Source of the DNA: Roseiarcus sp963772555
Lineage (GTDB): Bacteria; Pseudomonadota; Alphaproteobacteria; Rhizobiales; Beijerinckiaceae
Length of the DNA: 64,000 nucleotides
NCBI GenBank assembly: GCA_963772555.1
Contig: CAVYXQ010000018.1
Span: forward strand, 62,001 to 126,000
Reading direction: 5' to 3'
Shown here: positions 36,683 to 44,959 of the stretch, piece by piece
How the letters are laid out: each line of letters opens with the position of its first letter
Position numbering within the stretch: the first letter of the stretch is position 1
Program-made: the position numbers and the translations under genes
Notes under the pieces: model-generated
What the model saw: the letters and a program-made list of their open reading frames with translations, nothing else
Told to the model about the DNA's origin: nothing
Database searches by the model: none

Positions 36683-37144
36683 TCAGCAGGCGCGGGCCAG
36701 CGCCGGCGCCGTCCATGGCGCCTTCCAGCGAGACCGCCGCGTCGTCATGAGCACGAGGCCAAGCACCAGCATGGCTGCGGTCGAGATTTCCGGCGCCGGC
36801 GCGGCCGCCGAAACGTTCGGCTCCAGTTCGGTGAGCGCTGCACCCGCAAGGCCGTCGCCAAACGCCATGGCGCCCAGGTCCATGCGGTCGTCGCCGGCGA
36901 TCCGCCACGGGTCGTCGAGGCCGTCGACGTTCGCCTCATCGAACGTCCTGATGTCTTGTGCGAGGCTCGCGTCGGTCGGGGCCGGACGCCGGACGGCCGC
37001 CGGCGCGACCTCGCGGGCTGCTGTTGGCAGAAAGGCAGGCTTCGCGTTTCCAACGATCGGGGCGCTGAGCCACGACGCGCAAGCCGCCGCGAAAGCGACC
37101 AATCCGATCACGGCCCACGCAGAAACCCGAATCATTTTCCTCAT
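36683..37144 (-). CDS. Exported protein with PEP-CTERM-like C-terminal sorting signal
   Basis: A 153-residue protein with an N-terminal membrane or signal segment (residues 5-28). The middle is acidic and without known domain. The C-terminal block is 'APAPEIS', about 12 hydrophobic residues, then 'RRSR'. That order (Pro-Glu motif, membrane helix, Arg cluster) is the exosortase-type PEP-CTERM layout, though here PEIS replaces the usual PEPS and about 13 residues follow the Arg cluster. The ATG at 37144 has GGAG upstream. A strong terminator follows. The 37145-37431 gap shows only an AT-rich TATAATT stretch and a TTACG-N3-CGTAA repeat near 37313. Confidence 0.55.
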   Translation of the reverse strand: MRKMIRVSAWAVIGLVAFAAACASWLSAPIVGNAKPAFLPTAAREVAPAAVRRPAPTDASLAQDIRTFDEANVDGLDDPWRIAGDDRMDLGAMAFGDGLAGAALTELEPNVSAAAPAPEISTAAMLVLGLVLMTTRRSRWKAPWTAPALARAC

Positions 37145-37431
37145 GCCGATCTCCGTGGTGCGAGGCAGGGAGTTCCGTCCTCTGCTTCGACCAGGAGCGT
37201 AGAGATCCTTTCGTTTTCTGGCTATGAACGTTTTTCGTCGACACGCTGCGTATTTCACCGCCAATCTTGCATCATGAATACGTGGCGCTCAATGCAAAAA
37301 CGAGAATTATAATTACGCAACGTAAGAGATGCTGTGACGAGGTGAGCCCGGCGTCGCGTTTGGCGGCGGTCTGTCGGTCCTGCGCAAGGTAGACTTGACG
37401 CAATCGAAGCCACCCGCTCCCCACTGGGCGC

Positions 37432-38460
37432 TCAGGAGCGCTCGATGGGCTTCGAGCGGGATCGGTCGACCGTCTCGCGCTGGGCCCGGCGGCAAGACAG
37501 GGGAGGCAGGCCGCGGAGGATCAGCTCGGCGTCGGCGACCGTCTGCCGGCCGATCTCGAGCAGCGGGTCGGTCATCGCGCCGGCGCGGTGCGGCGACAGG
37601 ATGAGGCCCTCGACCTCGCGCGCCGGATCGTCCGCCGGCGCCGGCTCAACGGGAAAAACGTCGGTCGCGGCGCGAAAGCGTCCGCTCTCGATCTGGCGCA
37701 GGAATTCGGGGAAGTCGACCACGCCGGCGCGGCTCATCAGGAGCACGACCGAGCCCGGCGCGATCATTTCGAACTCGCGCCTGCCGAGGAAGCCCAGGTT
37801 CTCGCTGGTCACCGCGGCGAACACGACGATGACCTGGCTGCTCTTCAGGACCTCCTCGAGAGACCCGGGCGCAACGCCATAGCCCGCCATGAAATGATCG
37901 GAGATCCACGGATCGTAGGCCTTGACCGGACAGCCGAACGGCGCGAGCAGCGGGGTGAAAGCGCGCGCGAGGTCGCCGAAGCCGATGAGGCCTACCCGCG
38001 CGCCATAGAGCGAAAAGCAGCCCTCGGCGCCCTCGAGCAGCCATTTCTCGCGTCCCGCGCGCATCGCCCGGTCTGCCGCGGTGACGCCGCGGCAGAGGTC
38101 GATCGCCATCCCGAGCGCCATCTCGGCGACAGGCCGGGCAAAGGCGGAGCCGGGCGCAAGAACGTGGATCCCCCGCTCAAAGCAGGTTTCGTAATCGACG
38201 TTCTGCAGAAAGTTCGTTTCGACATTGACGATGGCGCGCAATTTCGGCGCGCGATCGAGCCGCTCTTTCGGCATGTCGCTTTGGCCGATGAGAAGCTCCA
38301 TCTCCGGCAGGAGCTTTTCCAGGCGCTCCGCCGGCATCCGCCCCTGCCCCTCGTGGATCGCAAGCTCGCCGGCGGCGCCCAGCCGGCGCAACATCGCCGC
38401 GTCGAAAATTTCGTTCAAGCCCCGCGGCTGCGGATCGATCGCGATCAGCGGCTTCGCCAT
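37432..38460 (-). CDS. D-isomer-specific 2-hydroxyacid dehydrogenase family protein
   Basis: A 342-residue NAD-dependent dehydrogenase. The nucleotide-binding motif is 'VGLIGFGDLARAF', and substrate-side residues include 'LMSRAGVVDFPEF' and the catalytic His in 'LSPHRAGAMT'. The usual Arg-Gly in the substrate loop reads 'SRAG' here. The ATG at 38460 is preceded by GGGAGG; the frame stays open to 38775 without family-like sequence. It lies next to an AbrB-type membrane protein gene on the same strand, 47 bp apart. Confidence 0.88.
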   Translation of the reverse strand: MAKPLIAIDPQPRGLNEIFDAAMLRRLGAAGELAIHEGQGRMPAERLEKLLPEMELLIGQSDMPKERLDRAPKLRAIVNVETNFLQNVDYETCFERGIHVLAPGSAFARPVAEMALGMAIDLCRGVTAADRAMRAGREKWLLEGAEGCFSLYGARVGLIGFGDLARAFTPLLAPFGCPVKAYDPWISDHFMAGYGVAPGSLEEVLKSSQVIVVFAAVTSENLGFLGRREFEMIAPGSVVLLMSRAGVVDFPEFLRQIESGRFRAATDVFPVEPAPADDPAREVEGLILSPHRAGAMTDPLLEIGRQTVADAELILRGLPPLSCRRAQRETVDRSRSKPIERS

Positions 38461-38507
38461 GCGCCCCTCCCGGTGAATGTGTCGAAACCTTCGGACAAAC
38501 CGAGCCC

Positions 38508-39590
38508 TTATAGCAAGGGCGGCGCAGCGGCCGACCTCGCAGTCCCGACGCGGGAGGCGATAATCCGCGCGATCGCCGGTCCGGTCAGCAGCACAAGCAC
38601 AAACCGGGCGGTCTGCATCGCCATGACGAACGGCATGTCGACTTTGGACGACGCCGCGATGATTGCGACGGAATTGGCGCCTCCGGGGCTGGTCGCCAGA
38701 TAGGCTGTCAAGGGATCGACATGGGCCAGCTTCGCCAGAACTGCAGCGAGACCGGCGCAAGCGGCGAGGAGGCACAGGATCGACGCGATCAGGCGCGGCG
38801 CCGCCTTTGCCGCGTGCAAGAGGATCGGCCGATTGAACCGAAGGCCGATCGACCAGCCGACAATGATATAGGCCGCCGCCAGCAGCCAGGGCGGCAGCTC
38901 AATCCGCATGACGCCCATATCCTGCATGAGCGCTCCGACGGCGATCGGCGTCAGCAGCGCGCCCGCGGGGATGCGCATCACGAGACCGGCCGCCGCCGAA
39001 CCGGCGATGAGGAGCGCGGTCAACCCCAGCGAGGGCCACGCCACCGCCGGGAACCAGTCGATCGGCGGCGCGGCGCGGGCCGCCGGCCCGGCCCAGAGCC
39101 AGGCGACGATCGTCGCCGCGACGGCGACCAGAACGACCCGCGTATATTGCATGAAGGCGACGAGACGCATGTCGGCGCCGTAGCTCTCCGACATGATCGT
39201 CATTGCCGTGGCGGCCCCGGGGGAGGACCCCCAGACCACTGTCGTGCCGGGGAGAACCCGCCAGCGGGCAAGCAGCCAGCCGAGCCAGGCGCTGACCGCG
39301 ATCACCGACAGGACGCCGCCGAGGAAGACCGGCCAGTCGCGCGCGATCTCGGAAACGGCGGCGACGGGAAACGCCTTGCCGATCATGCAGCCGACGACGG
39401 CTTGCGCGGCCTGAAAGACGCGCAGATGAACGTGGAGCCTGACATCGCCTCCGGCGAGCATCGCCGCTGCCGCAAGCGATCCGAGAAGCAGCGCCGCAGG
39501 CAGGCGAAGCAGCTCGAGGCCGGCCACGAACGTGAACGACAGCAGGGCGAGGGCTGCCCAATGCAGCGCGGTCTTAGGGCCCCCAGTCAC
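38508..39590 (-). CDS. AbrB family membrane protein (PF05145 type)
   Basis: A 360-residue protein with about ten membrane helices in two related halves, each with an 'SPGGA' type motif ('WGSSPGAATAMTIMSESYGAD' and 'TSPGGANSVAIIAASSKVD'). Proteins of this family were once named ammonia monooxygenase or AbrB regulators by mistake; they are membrane proteins of unknown transport function. It shares direction with the 2-hydroxyacid dehydrogenase gene. Confidence 0.85.
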   Translation of the reverse strand: MTGGPKTALHWAALALLSFTFVAGLELLRLPAALLLGSLAAAAMLAGGDVRLHVHLRVFQAAQAVVGCMIGKAFPVAAVSEIARDWPVFLGGVLSVIAVSAWLGWLLARWRVLPGTTVVWGSSPGAATAMTIMSESYGADMRLVAFMQYTRVVLVAVAATIVAWLWAGPAARAAPPIDWFPAVAWPSLGLTALLIAGSAAAGLVMRIPAGALLTPIAVGALMQDMGVMRIELPPWLLAAAYIIVGWSIGLRFNRPILLHAAKAAPRLIASILCLLAACAGLAAVLAKLAHVDPLTAYLATSPGGANSVAIIAASSKVDMPFVMAMQTARFVLVLLTGPAIARIIASRVGTARSAAAPPLL

Positions 39591-39696
39591 ATCGCCCTCC
39601 GAGGCGCTCCCGCCTGGCTTTCGTCCGCGGAAAGGCCAGACGCAGCCGCGTCGAGCTGGCTAGCGGGCGCGAAAGGAGGTATCATCTGACTAGATA

Positions 39697-41366
39697 GTGT
39701 CCGTCCATAAACGCTAAGTTTTTGAAATTATTTGTTGAATTGCTGTCCTTACGAATGCAAGGCCCGGCGGTTTCGGCTAAGCTTTCGGATCAAGCCACTG
39801 ATTTCGGAAGGCGAAACCGCCACCGCCGGAGCCCGACAATGCGTCAGGAACGCACCGTCCAGGCCAGCATATTCGATCTCTTCGCCGACCACGAGATCGG
39901 CCAGGAACTGAAGGCGATGTCGCAGTGGCTGGACGAGCATCGCGAGCTCATCGGGCTGGCGGCGGAGGATCTGCGCCGACACGGCGTTAAGGAGACCGGG
40001 CGAGAAGGCCTTCCGGCCGAGTTGGTCTTGCGCTGCGCGCTTCTCAAGCAGCATCGCCAGCTGAGCTATGAGGAGCTGGCGTTTCATCTTGAAGACTCGG
40101 CCTCGTTTCGCGCCTTCGCGCGGCTGCCGCTGTCGTGGACGCCGAAGAAGTCGGTGCTGCACAGGACCATCAGCGCCATCCGGGCCCAGACATGGGAGGC
40201 GATCAATCGCGTCCTGCTGGCCAGCGCGCGTCAGGAGAAAGTCGAGACCGGCAAGGTCGTGCGGCTGGACAGCACGGTCGCCGCCGCGCTCATGCATGAG
40301 CCGAGCGACAGCAGTCTTCTCTGGGATGCGGCCCGCGTGATGGTGCGGCTGTTGAAGGCGGCCGAGGCCTTGGTCGGCGGTCTCGAGTGGCGCAATCATC
40401 GGCGCGCGGCGAAGAAGCGAGCGCGCGCGATCGAATATGGCCGCGACCGACTGAAACGGGTCCAGCATTATCGTGAGCTGATCAAGCTGACCCGGGCGAC
40501 CCTGGCCTATGTTGATCAGGCCGCAACGCAGGTATGGCAGGCGCCGGACCCGATCGCCGTCACGCTGTGGCAGGCCGAGCTCCGTCACTATCGTCTGCTG
40601 ATCGAGCGGATCATCGCCCAGGCCGAGCGTCGCGTTCTTAATGGCGAGGCGGTTCCCGCCAACGAGAAGATCGTCAGCCTGTTCGAGCCGCACGCCGACA
40701 TCATCGTCAAAGGCGGCCGCAAGGTTCAGTACGGCCACAAGCTCAACCTGACCACCGGCCGGAGCGGCTTGATCCTCGACCTGGTGATCGAGACCGGCAA
40801 TCCGGCGGACAGCGAACGGTTGTTGCCCATGCTGAAGCGCCATATCGCCTTCTACGGCGAGTCGCCCCGACAGGCCGCCGCCGACGGCGGTTTCGCCAGC
40901 CGTGACAATCTCGCCCAGGCGAAGGCCCTTGGCGTCCACGACATGGCCTTCCACAAGAAGGCCGGCCTGCGCATCAAGGACATGGTCAAGAGCAACTGGG
41001 TCTACCGCAAGCTGCGCAACTTCCGAGCCGGCATCGAATCCGACATCTCGTGTTTGAAGCGCGCCTATGGTCTGGCGCGCTGCGTCTGGCGCGGGCTCGA
41101 CCACTTCAAGGCCTACGTCTGGTCCTCGGTCGTCGCCTACAACCTCGCCCTCTTTGCCCGGCTCAAGCCGACCTGATTTCTCGTCTTCGGCCGAAGGCGC
41201 GCAAGCCTGGTTGAGCCCGAGTCGGCCTCTCATTCTGAATTCCTGAACTTGGCGGCCGGATCAGCCCACGCAGCAGCCACAGCAAACGAAATGGCTCCCA
41301 AACGGCCCAGTTCATCGCCAACGCGATTGATTCCAGCCGAAAAATCATGCGTTTATGGACGGACAC
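39697..41366 (+). mobile_element. Insertion sequence, ISNCY-like, 1670 bp, apparently intact
   Basis: Perfect 18-bp terminal inverted repeats GTGTCCGTCCATAAACGC lie at 39697-39714 and, inverted, at 41349-41366. They are bordered by the direct repeat TAGATA (39691-39696 and 41367-41372), the target duplication. One transposase gene fills the element. The perfect ends and duplication suggest a recent insertion. Removing the element restores the 16-bp palindrome CTGACTAGATAGTCAG in front of a toxin-antitoxin operon. Confidence 0.9.
39839..41176 (+). CDS. DDE transposase of the insertion sequence
   Basis: A 445-residue DDE transposase with a helical N-terminal DNA-binding region (to about 120). 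Candidate catalytic residues are the Asp in 'RLDSTVAAA', the Asp in 'AADGGFASRD' and the Glu in 'FRAGIESDISCLKR'. The ATG at 39839 gives 'MRQERTVQASIFDLF', like ISNCY-type enzymes from rhizobia as far as I recall. The frame is open back to 39722, but that part is not family-like. The gene is unbroken, so the element may still be active. Confidence 0.88.
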   Translation: MRQERTVQASIFDLFADHEIGQELKAMSQWLDEHRELIGLAAEDLRRHGVKETGREGLPAELVLRCALLKQHRQLSYEELAFHLEDSASFRAFARLPLSWTPKKSVLHRTISAIRAQTWEAINRVLLASARQEKVETGKVVRLDSTVAAALMHEPSDSSLLWDAARVMVRLLKAAEALVGGLEWRNHRRAAKKRARAIEYGRDRLKRVQHYRELIKLTRATLAYVDQAATQVWQAPDPIAVTLWQAELRHYRLLIERIIAQAERRVLNGEAVPANEKIVSLFEPHADIIVKGGRKVQYGHKLNLTTGRSGLILDLVIETGNPADSERLLPMLKRHIAFYGESPRQAAADGGFASRDNLAQAKALGVHDMAFHKKAGLRIKDMVKSNWVYRKLRNFRAGIESDISCLKRAYGLARCVWRGLDHFKAYVWSSVVAYNLALFARLKPT

Positions 41367-41387
41367 TAGATAGTCAGGAGAAGACCG

Positions 41388-41705
41388 ATGACCGACAAAC
41401 GTCGAGCTGCGAGCCGCTCGCCGTCGAACGACGAACGACGCCCTCGCGCGCCGCGAACCGCCACTTGGAAGCTGGAGGACGCCAAGGCGAAATTCAGCGA
41501 AGTCGTGCGGCGCGCGCGCGATCACGGACCCCAGTATGTCACAGTGCGCGGCAAGCCGGCTGTCGCCGTCATCGACATCGCCGAACTCGAACGCTTGTTG
41601 CCGCCCCCCGCCGCCGTGCCTTTGGTCGATTTTCTCGAAGGTTTGCATTTTGAAGGTCTCGAGTTAGCTCGAGACCCTGATCTCGGCAGAGATCCCAAAC
41701 TGTGA
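41388..41705 (+). CDS. Type II antitoxin, Phd/YefM family
   Basis: A 105-residue antitoxin. Residues 1-24 are a basic Arg/Ser-rich extension, and 25-70 carry the Phd/YefM DNA-binding fold ('KLEDAKAKFSEVVRRARDHGPQYVTVRGKPAVAVI'). The acidic/basic tail 'LELARDPDLGRDPKL' is the likely toxin-neutralising segment. The ATG at 41388 has CAGGAG 7 nt upstream. The stop overlaps the toxin GTG start. Two tandem hairpins lie in its last 50 bases. Confidence 0.88.
   Translation: MTDKRRAASRSPSNDERRPRAPRTATWKLEDAKAKFSEVVRRARDHGPQYVTVRGKPAVAVIDIAELERLLPPPAAVPLVDFLEGLHFEGLELARDPDLGRDPKL
41655..41694 (+). promoter_or_regulatory. Two tandem hairpins at the antitoxin-toxin junction
   Basis: First hairpin: GGTCTCGAG, loop TTAG, CTCGAGACC (41655-41676), a perfect 9-bp stem. 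Second: GATCTC, loop GGCA, GAGATC (41679-41694). They end 7 nt before the toxin GTG codon, where they could limit toxin translation or protect the mRNA. Confidence 0.5.
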
Positions 41706-42169
41706 ATGGCTGGCTCATCGACACGAACGTCATCGCCTCGCTTATCGCCCGGAACGGCGCCCCGAGCGTCAAGCAATGGGCTCGGGCGGTGGACGAGCGC
41801 CATCTCTACATCAGTATCCTCACGCTCGCGGAATATGACAAGGGGATCGCCAACCTGGCTCGCGATGACCCGAATGCGCCGCGATACGCCGCCGCGCGTA
41901 ATGCGCTCGAGGGGCGGTTCAGGGGACGGATTCTGTCGCTCGATGACCCAATCGTGCGTCGTTGGGCAACGATTTCCGGACGCGTCAAGGGCCTGACAGG
42001 CCATGCTCCACCCGTCATCGACACTTTGCTCGCGGCGACCGCGATCGAGACGAACCTCTACCTCGTCTCACGCAACACGAAGGATTTGGCCAACAGCGGA
42101 GCGGCCGTATTCGATCCGTGGCATGACGACATCGGCGCGTTTCCACTCGCTTCCTTTCGGCGGAGATGA
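41702..42169 (+). CDS. PIN-domain toxin (VapC/FitB-like ribonuclease)
   Basis: A 155-residue PIN-domain RNase toxin. Metal-binding acidic residues are seen in 'LIDTNVIAS' (D7), 'LTLAEYDKGI' (Glu), 'PVIDTLLAATA' (Asp) and 'SRNTKDLANSG'. It starts at GTG 41702, overlapping the antitoxin stop, so toxin synthesis depends on antitoxin translation. VapC toxins usually cut tRNA or rRNA. The insertion sequence upstream has separated the pair from its original promoter region. Confidence 0.88.
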   Translation: MNGWLIDTNVIASLIARNGAPSVKQWARAVDERHLYISILTLAEYDKGIANLARDDPNAPRYAAARNALEGRFRGRILSLDDPIVRRWATISGRVKGLTGHAPPVIDTLLAATAIETNLYLVSRNTKDLANSGAAVFDPWHDDIGAFPLASFRRR

Positions 42170-42231
42170 GGCCAATCGCTTAGAAATGAGTGTGCTCGGC
42201 GCGAACCCAGCGAGTTGAAGATAGAGAAACA

Positions 42232-43233
42232 ATGCAGCCAGATCCCTCCCCTAGATTCAGCGTTGCGCCGATGATGGACTGGACCGACCGCCGGTGCCGG
42301 GCCTTCCATCGCCTGCTGACCCGGCGCGCCCGCCTCTATACGGAAATGGTGACCGCCGACGCGGTCGTATTCGGACCGCGCCAGCGACTGATCGGCTTCG
42401 ACGCCGCCGAGCATCCGGTCGCGTTGCAGCTCGGCGGGTCGGAGCCAAGCCGCCTCGCGGAAGCCGCCCGCATCGGCGCCGATTTCGGCTATGACGAGAT
42501 CAACCTCAACTGCGGCTGCCCCTCAGACCGGGTGCAGAGCGGACGATTCGGCGCGTGCCTGATGCGAGAGCCGGCGCTGGTGGCGGACTGCGTCGCGGCG
42601 ATGGCGAGCGCGGCGGAGGTTCCAGTCACGGTCAAATGCCGGATCGGCGTCGACGAGCAGGACCCGGGCGAGTCGCTCTTCGCCTTCGCCGCCGCGGTGA
42701 AAGCGGCCGGCGCGGCGGCGCTCGTGGTTCACGCCCGCAAAGCCTGGCTCGAAGGCCTCAGCCCCAAAGACAACCGGACGATTCCGCCGCTCGACCTGCC
42801 GCTGGTCTACGCGCTCAAGCGCGCCCATCCCGACTGGCCGATCGTCGTCAATGGCGGCATCGAGACCCTGGAGGCGGCGGAGGATCATCTCCTCCATGTC
42901 GACGGCGTGATGGTCGGCCGCGCCGCCTACCAGAACCCGGAGCTGCTGCTCGGCGTCGATCCGGCGATCTTCGGCGAGGCCCCGCCCTTCGACGACGCCT
43001 TCGCCAGCCTTGAAGCGTTCCTGCCGACGATCGCCGCGGGTCTCGAACGCGGCGAGCGGCTGCACGACTATACCCGGCACCTGCTCGGCCTGTTTTCAGG
43101 GCGCCCCGGCGCGCGGGCCTATCGGCGCATCCTGGCGAGCGAGGCCGTTCGCCCCGACGCGGGCCTTGATGTCCTCCGGGCTGCGGCGGCGCGCGTCGTC
43201 CGCGGCGATGAGCGCCTGGCGGCGAACGGTTAG
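42232..43233 (+). CDS. dusA: tRNA-dihydrouridine synthase A
   Basis: A 333-residue FMN enzyme that reduces uridines at D-loop positions 20/20a of tRNA. 'FSVAPMMDWTDRRCRAF' (FMN site), the catalytic Cys in 'INLNCGCPSDRVQ' and 'VVHARKAWLEGLSPKDNR' identify the DusA branch. ATG 42232 gives the family N-terminus; the frame stays open to a GTG at 42190. It starts 62 bp after the toxin gene. Confidence 0.93.
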   Translation: MQPDPSPRFSVAPMMDWTDRRCRAFHRLLTRRARLYTEMVTADAVVFGPRQRLIGFDAAEHPVALQLGGSEPSRLAEAARIGADFGYDEINLNCGCPSDRVQSGRFGACLMREPALVADCVAAMASAAEVPVTVKCRIGVDEQDPGESLFAFAAAVKAAGAAALVVHARKAWLEGLSPKDNRTIPPLDLPLVYALKRAHPDWPIVVNGGIETLEAAEDHLLHVDGVMVGRAAYQNPELLLGVDPAIFGEAPPFDDAFASLEAFLPTIAAGLERGERLHDYTRHLLGLFSGRPGARAYRRILASEAVRPDAGLDVLRAAAARVVRGDERLAANG

Positions 43234-43242
43234 CCTTGCGCC

Positions 43243-43926
43243 TCACCTCGCCGTCAGGATCAGACGGTCGCGCTCAACCGCATAGCCGTGCAACCGCTCG
43301 AGGAAGCTCATGCCGAGCAGGCTTTCCTCCAGCGCGCCCGGGCGCGCGATCAGCGCGCGCACATTCCGCATGACGATCGGCCCGACCGCGATCTCATCGA
43401 GCCGGACCTCGGCCGCCAGCGCCGGCCCGTTGGCGGTGGTGACGGGGACGTCGTAGGGGAGCCCGGCCGCATTGACGCCGGCGCGTCTGGCATCGCTCGC
43501 GGTCAGCACGACGGCCGAAGCGCCGGTGTCGAACAGAAACGTCACCCGCGCGCCGTTGACGCGGGCCGCAATGGCGAATTCCCCGCTCAGGCGCCGGTTG
43601 ACGATCACCTCGCCGCCCCTCCCAACCTGCGGTTCCGAAGGCAGGAATTCGGAGGCGACCCGCCCGATGAAGTCGCCGGCTTCGAAGCGATAGGCGTAGG
43701 CGCCGGTGAGAATGACGAGCATGAGGGCCCAGAGCATCATGGAGCTCAAGACCCGCGCCAGATCGGCCACCCGCGCCCAGCTCATGACGAAGACGAGCAG
43801 CGCCGCCAATCCTGCCGATGTCGCGAACGCCCGATGCTCGAGACCGAAAATCCGCGCGTCTGCGGGCGTGAGCATCAGGAGGGCGAGCGCGCAGCCGAGG
43901 ATGGCGAGGGGGGCGATGAGGCGCAT
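43243..43926 (-). CDS. Retropepsin-like aspartic protease, membrane-anchored (TIGR02281 type)
   Basis: A 227-residue protein with three N-terminal membrane segments (about 3-18, 28-45, 53-70) and a single-lobed aspartic protease domain. The active-site motif is 'FLFDTGASAVVLT', and the second conserved block is 'LLGMSFLERLHGYAVERDRLIL'. It would dimerise to make an active site and act at the periplasmic side. The ATG at 43926 overlaps the DUF1289 stop, and the cobS-DUF1289-protease order is common in Rhizobiales. Confidence 0.88.
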   Translation of the reverse strand: MRLIAPLAILGCALALLMLTPADARIFGLEHRAFATSAGLAALLVFVMSWARVADLARVLSSMMLWALMLVILTGAYAYRFEAGDFIGRVASEFLPSEPQVGRGGEVIVNRRLSGEFAIAARVNGARVTFLFDTGASAVVLTASDARRAGVNAAGLPYDVPVTTANGPALAAEVRLDEIAVGPIVMRNVRALIARPGALEESLLGMSFLERLHGYAVERDRLILTAR

Positions 43927-44159
43927 CACGGTCTGCGTCCGCGCGCTCCAACCCGTCCGGCCCGCCCTGCTCGCGAGCGGGAGGCGCGCAGCCGCTCGCC
44001 GAGGCCCGACATGACGGCGGCCCGTTCCGCCTCGCCCATCTCCGGCCAGGCGGCGATCTCGGCAAGCGAGCGGCCGCAGCCGATGCAAAGACCGGAGATC
44101 GGATCGACGACGCAAATCTGGAGACAGGGGCTCGACGGCGCTGGCGGCATGGGCGTCAT
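43926..44159 (-). CDS. DUF1289 family small Cys-rich protein
   Basis: A 77-residue protein with the DUF1289 core 'SPCLQICVVDPISGLCIGCGRS' at 10-31 followed by 'EIAAWPEM'. The four Cys suggest a metal site. The function is unknown. It is packed between cobS (stop at 44160, directly adjacent) and the aspartic protease gene (overlap ATGA), so all three share one transcript. The tail after residue 55 is Arg-rich. Confidence 0.85.
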   Translation of the reverse strand: MTPMPPAPSSPCLQICVVDPISGLCIGCGRSLAEIAAWPEMGEAERAAVMSGLGERLRASRSRAGRAGRVGARGRRP

Positions 44160-44915
44160 TTAGGGGCCGGAAGCGCCGGCGAGAAGTCCGCACCAGGCGC
44201 CGATTTCCGCCCATTGCTGGGCGGCGCCGGCGACGTCGCCGGTCTGGCCGCCGATCTCATGCCGCGCCAGCGCCGTCATGGCCGCCGCCGCGACGCCGGC
44301 GGCGACCACCGCCGCCGCAGCCCGCCAGACTTCGCCGAAGGCGATTCCGACAACAAGCGCGACGGCCAGGGCCATGCCCCAGGCCGCAGCGAACGCAACC
44401 GGCTCGAGTTTGCCGGCCGCCGCGCCGGCGCCGTCGGATCGTGCCGGGTCGATGAGGGCGAGCGGTGTCAAGGCGCCGGCGCGCGAGACGGCCGAAACCA
44501 GGGCCAGAGCCGCGGCGCCGCCCCAGAAGCTGTGCGACAGCGCGCTCGAGAGCGCGCCGACCCGCACGATCAGCGCGAGCGCCAGCGCGGCCGCGCCGAA
44601 GGCGCCGATGCGGCTGTCGCGCATGATCTCGAGCTTTCGCTCGCGCGTCGAGCCGCCGCCGAAGCCGTCGGCGACGTCGGCCAGCCCGTCCTCGTGCAGC
44701 GCCCCGGTCGATGCGATCAGCGCCGCCGTCGCCAGCCCCGCCTGGAGAATGGGCGGCAGACCGAGAACCTGGGTCAGCGCCAGCACGGCGCATCCGATAA
44801 GACCCACCGCTGCGCCAGCGATGGGCGCCGCCCAGGCGAGCCGGTTCATCTCGAGCGGGGTCGCCTCGCCGCCGGGAATCGGCAGACGGGTGAAGAAGCG
44901 CAAGGCGTCGGTCAC
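44160..44915 (-). CDS. cobS: Adenosylcobinamide-GDP ribazoletransferase (cobalamin synthase)
   Basis: A 251-residue membrane enzyme that joins alpha-ribazole to adenosylcobinamide-GDP in the last part of B12 assembly. 'FFTRLPIPGG', 'ALHEDGLADVADGFGGG' and 'IMRDSRIGAFGA' are diagnostic; about six membrane helices are predicted. The start is taken as GTG 44915, since an ATG one base out of frame lies just upstream. The usual divergent neighbour cobT is not here; a DUF1772 gene occupies that side. Confidence 0.92.
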   Translation of the reverse strand: MTDALRFFTRLPIPGGEATPLEMNRLAWAAPIAGAAVGLIGCAVLALTQVLGLPPILQAGLATAALIASTGALHEDGLADVADGFGGGSTRERKLEIMRDSRIGAFGAAALALALIVRVGALSSALSHSFWGGAAALALVSAVSRAGALTPLALIDPARSDGAGAAAGKLEPVAFAAAWGMALAVALVVGIAFGEVWRAAAAVVAAGVAAAAMTALARHEIGGQTGDVAGAAQQWAEIGAWCGLLAGASGP

Positions 44916-44959
44916 GTCATGCGCGGGGGATGGCGGGCGGGGCAAAGTCGCGCTCGCGG

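Larger units (their letters stand above)
39686..41377. promoter_or_regulatory. Toxin-antitoxin operator palindrome split by the insertion sequence
   Basis: The left half CTGAC-TAGATA (39686-39696) and right half TAGATA-GTCAG (41367-41377) would rejoin as a 7-bp-arm palindrome directly before the antitoxin ribosome site CAGGAG (41375-41380). Type II antitoxins commonly bind such palindromes to repress their own promoter. A TATCAT -10-like hexamer at 39680-39685 is now 1.7 kb away from the genes. Confidence 0.55.

Noticed and set aside
41325..41360. Outward promoter at the right end of the insertion sequence
   Set aside because: TTGATT (41327) and TTTATG (41352) are 19 nt apart and the match is poor. 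Not convincing without transcript data.
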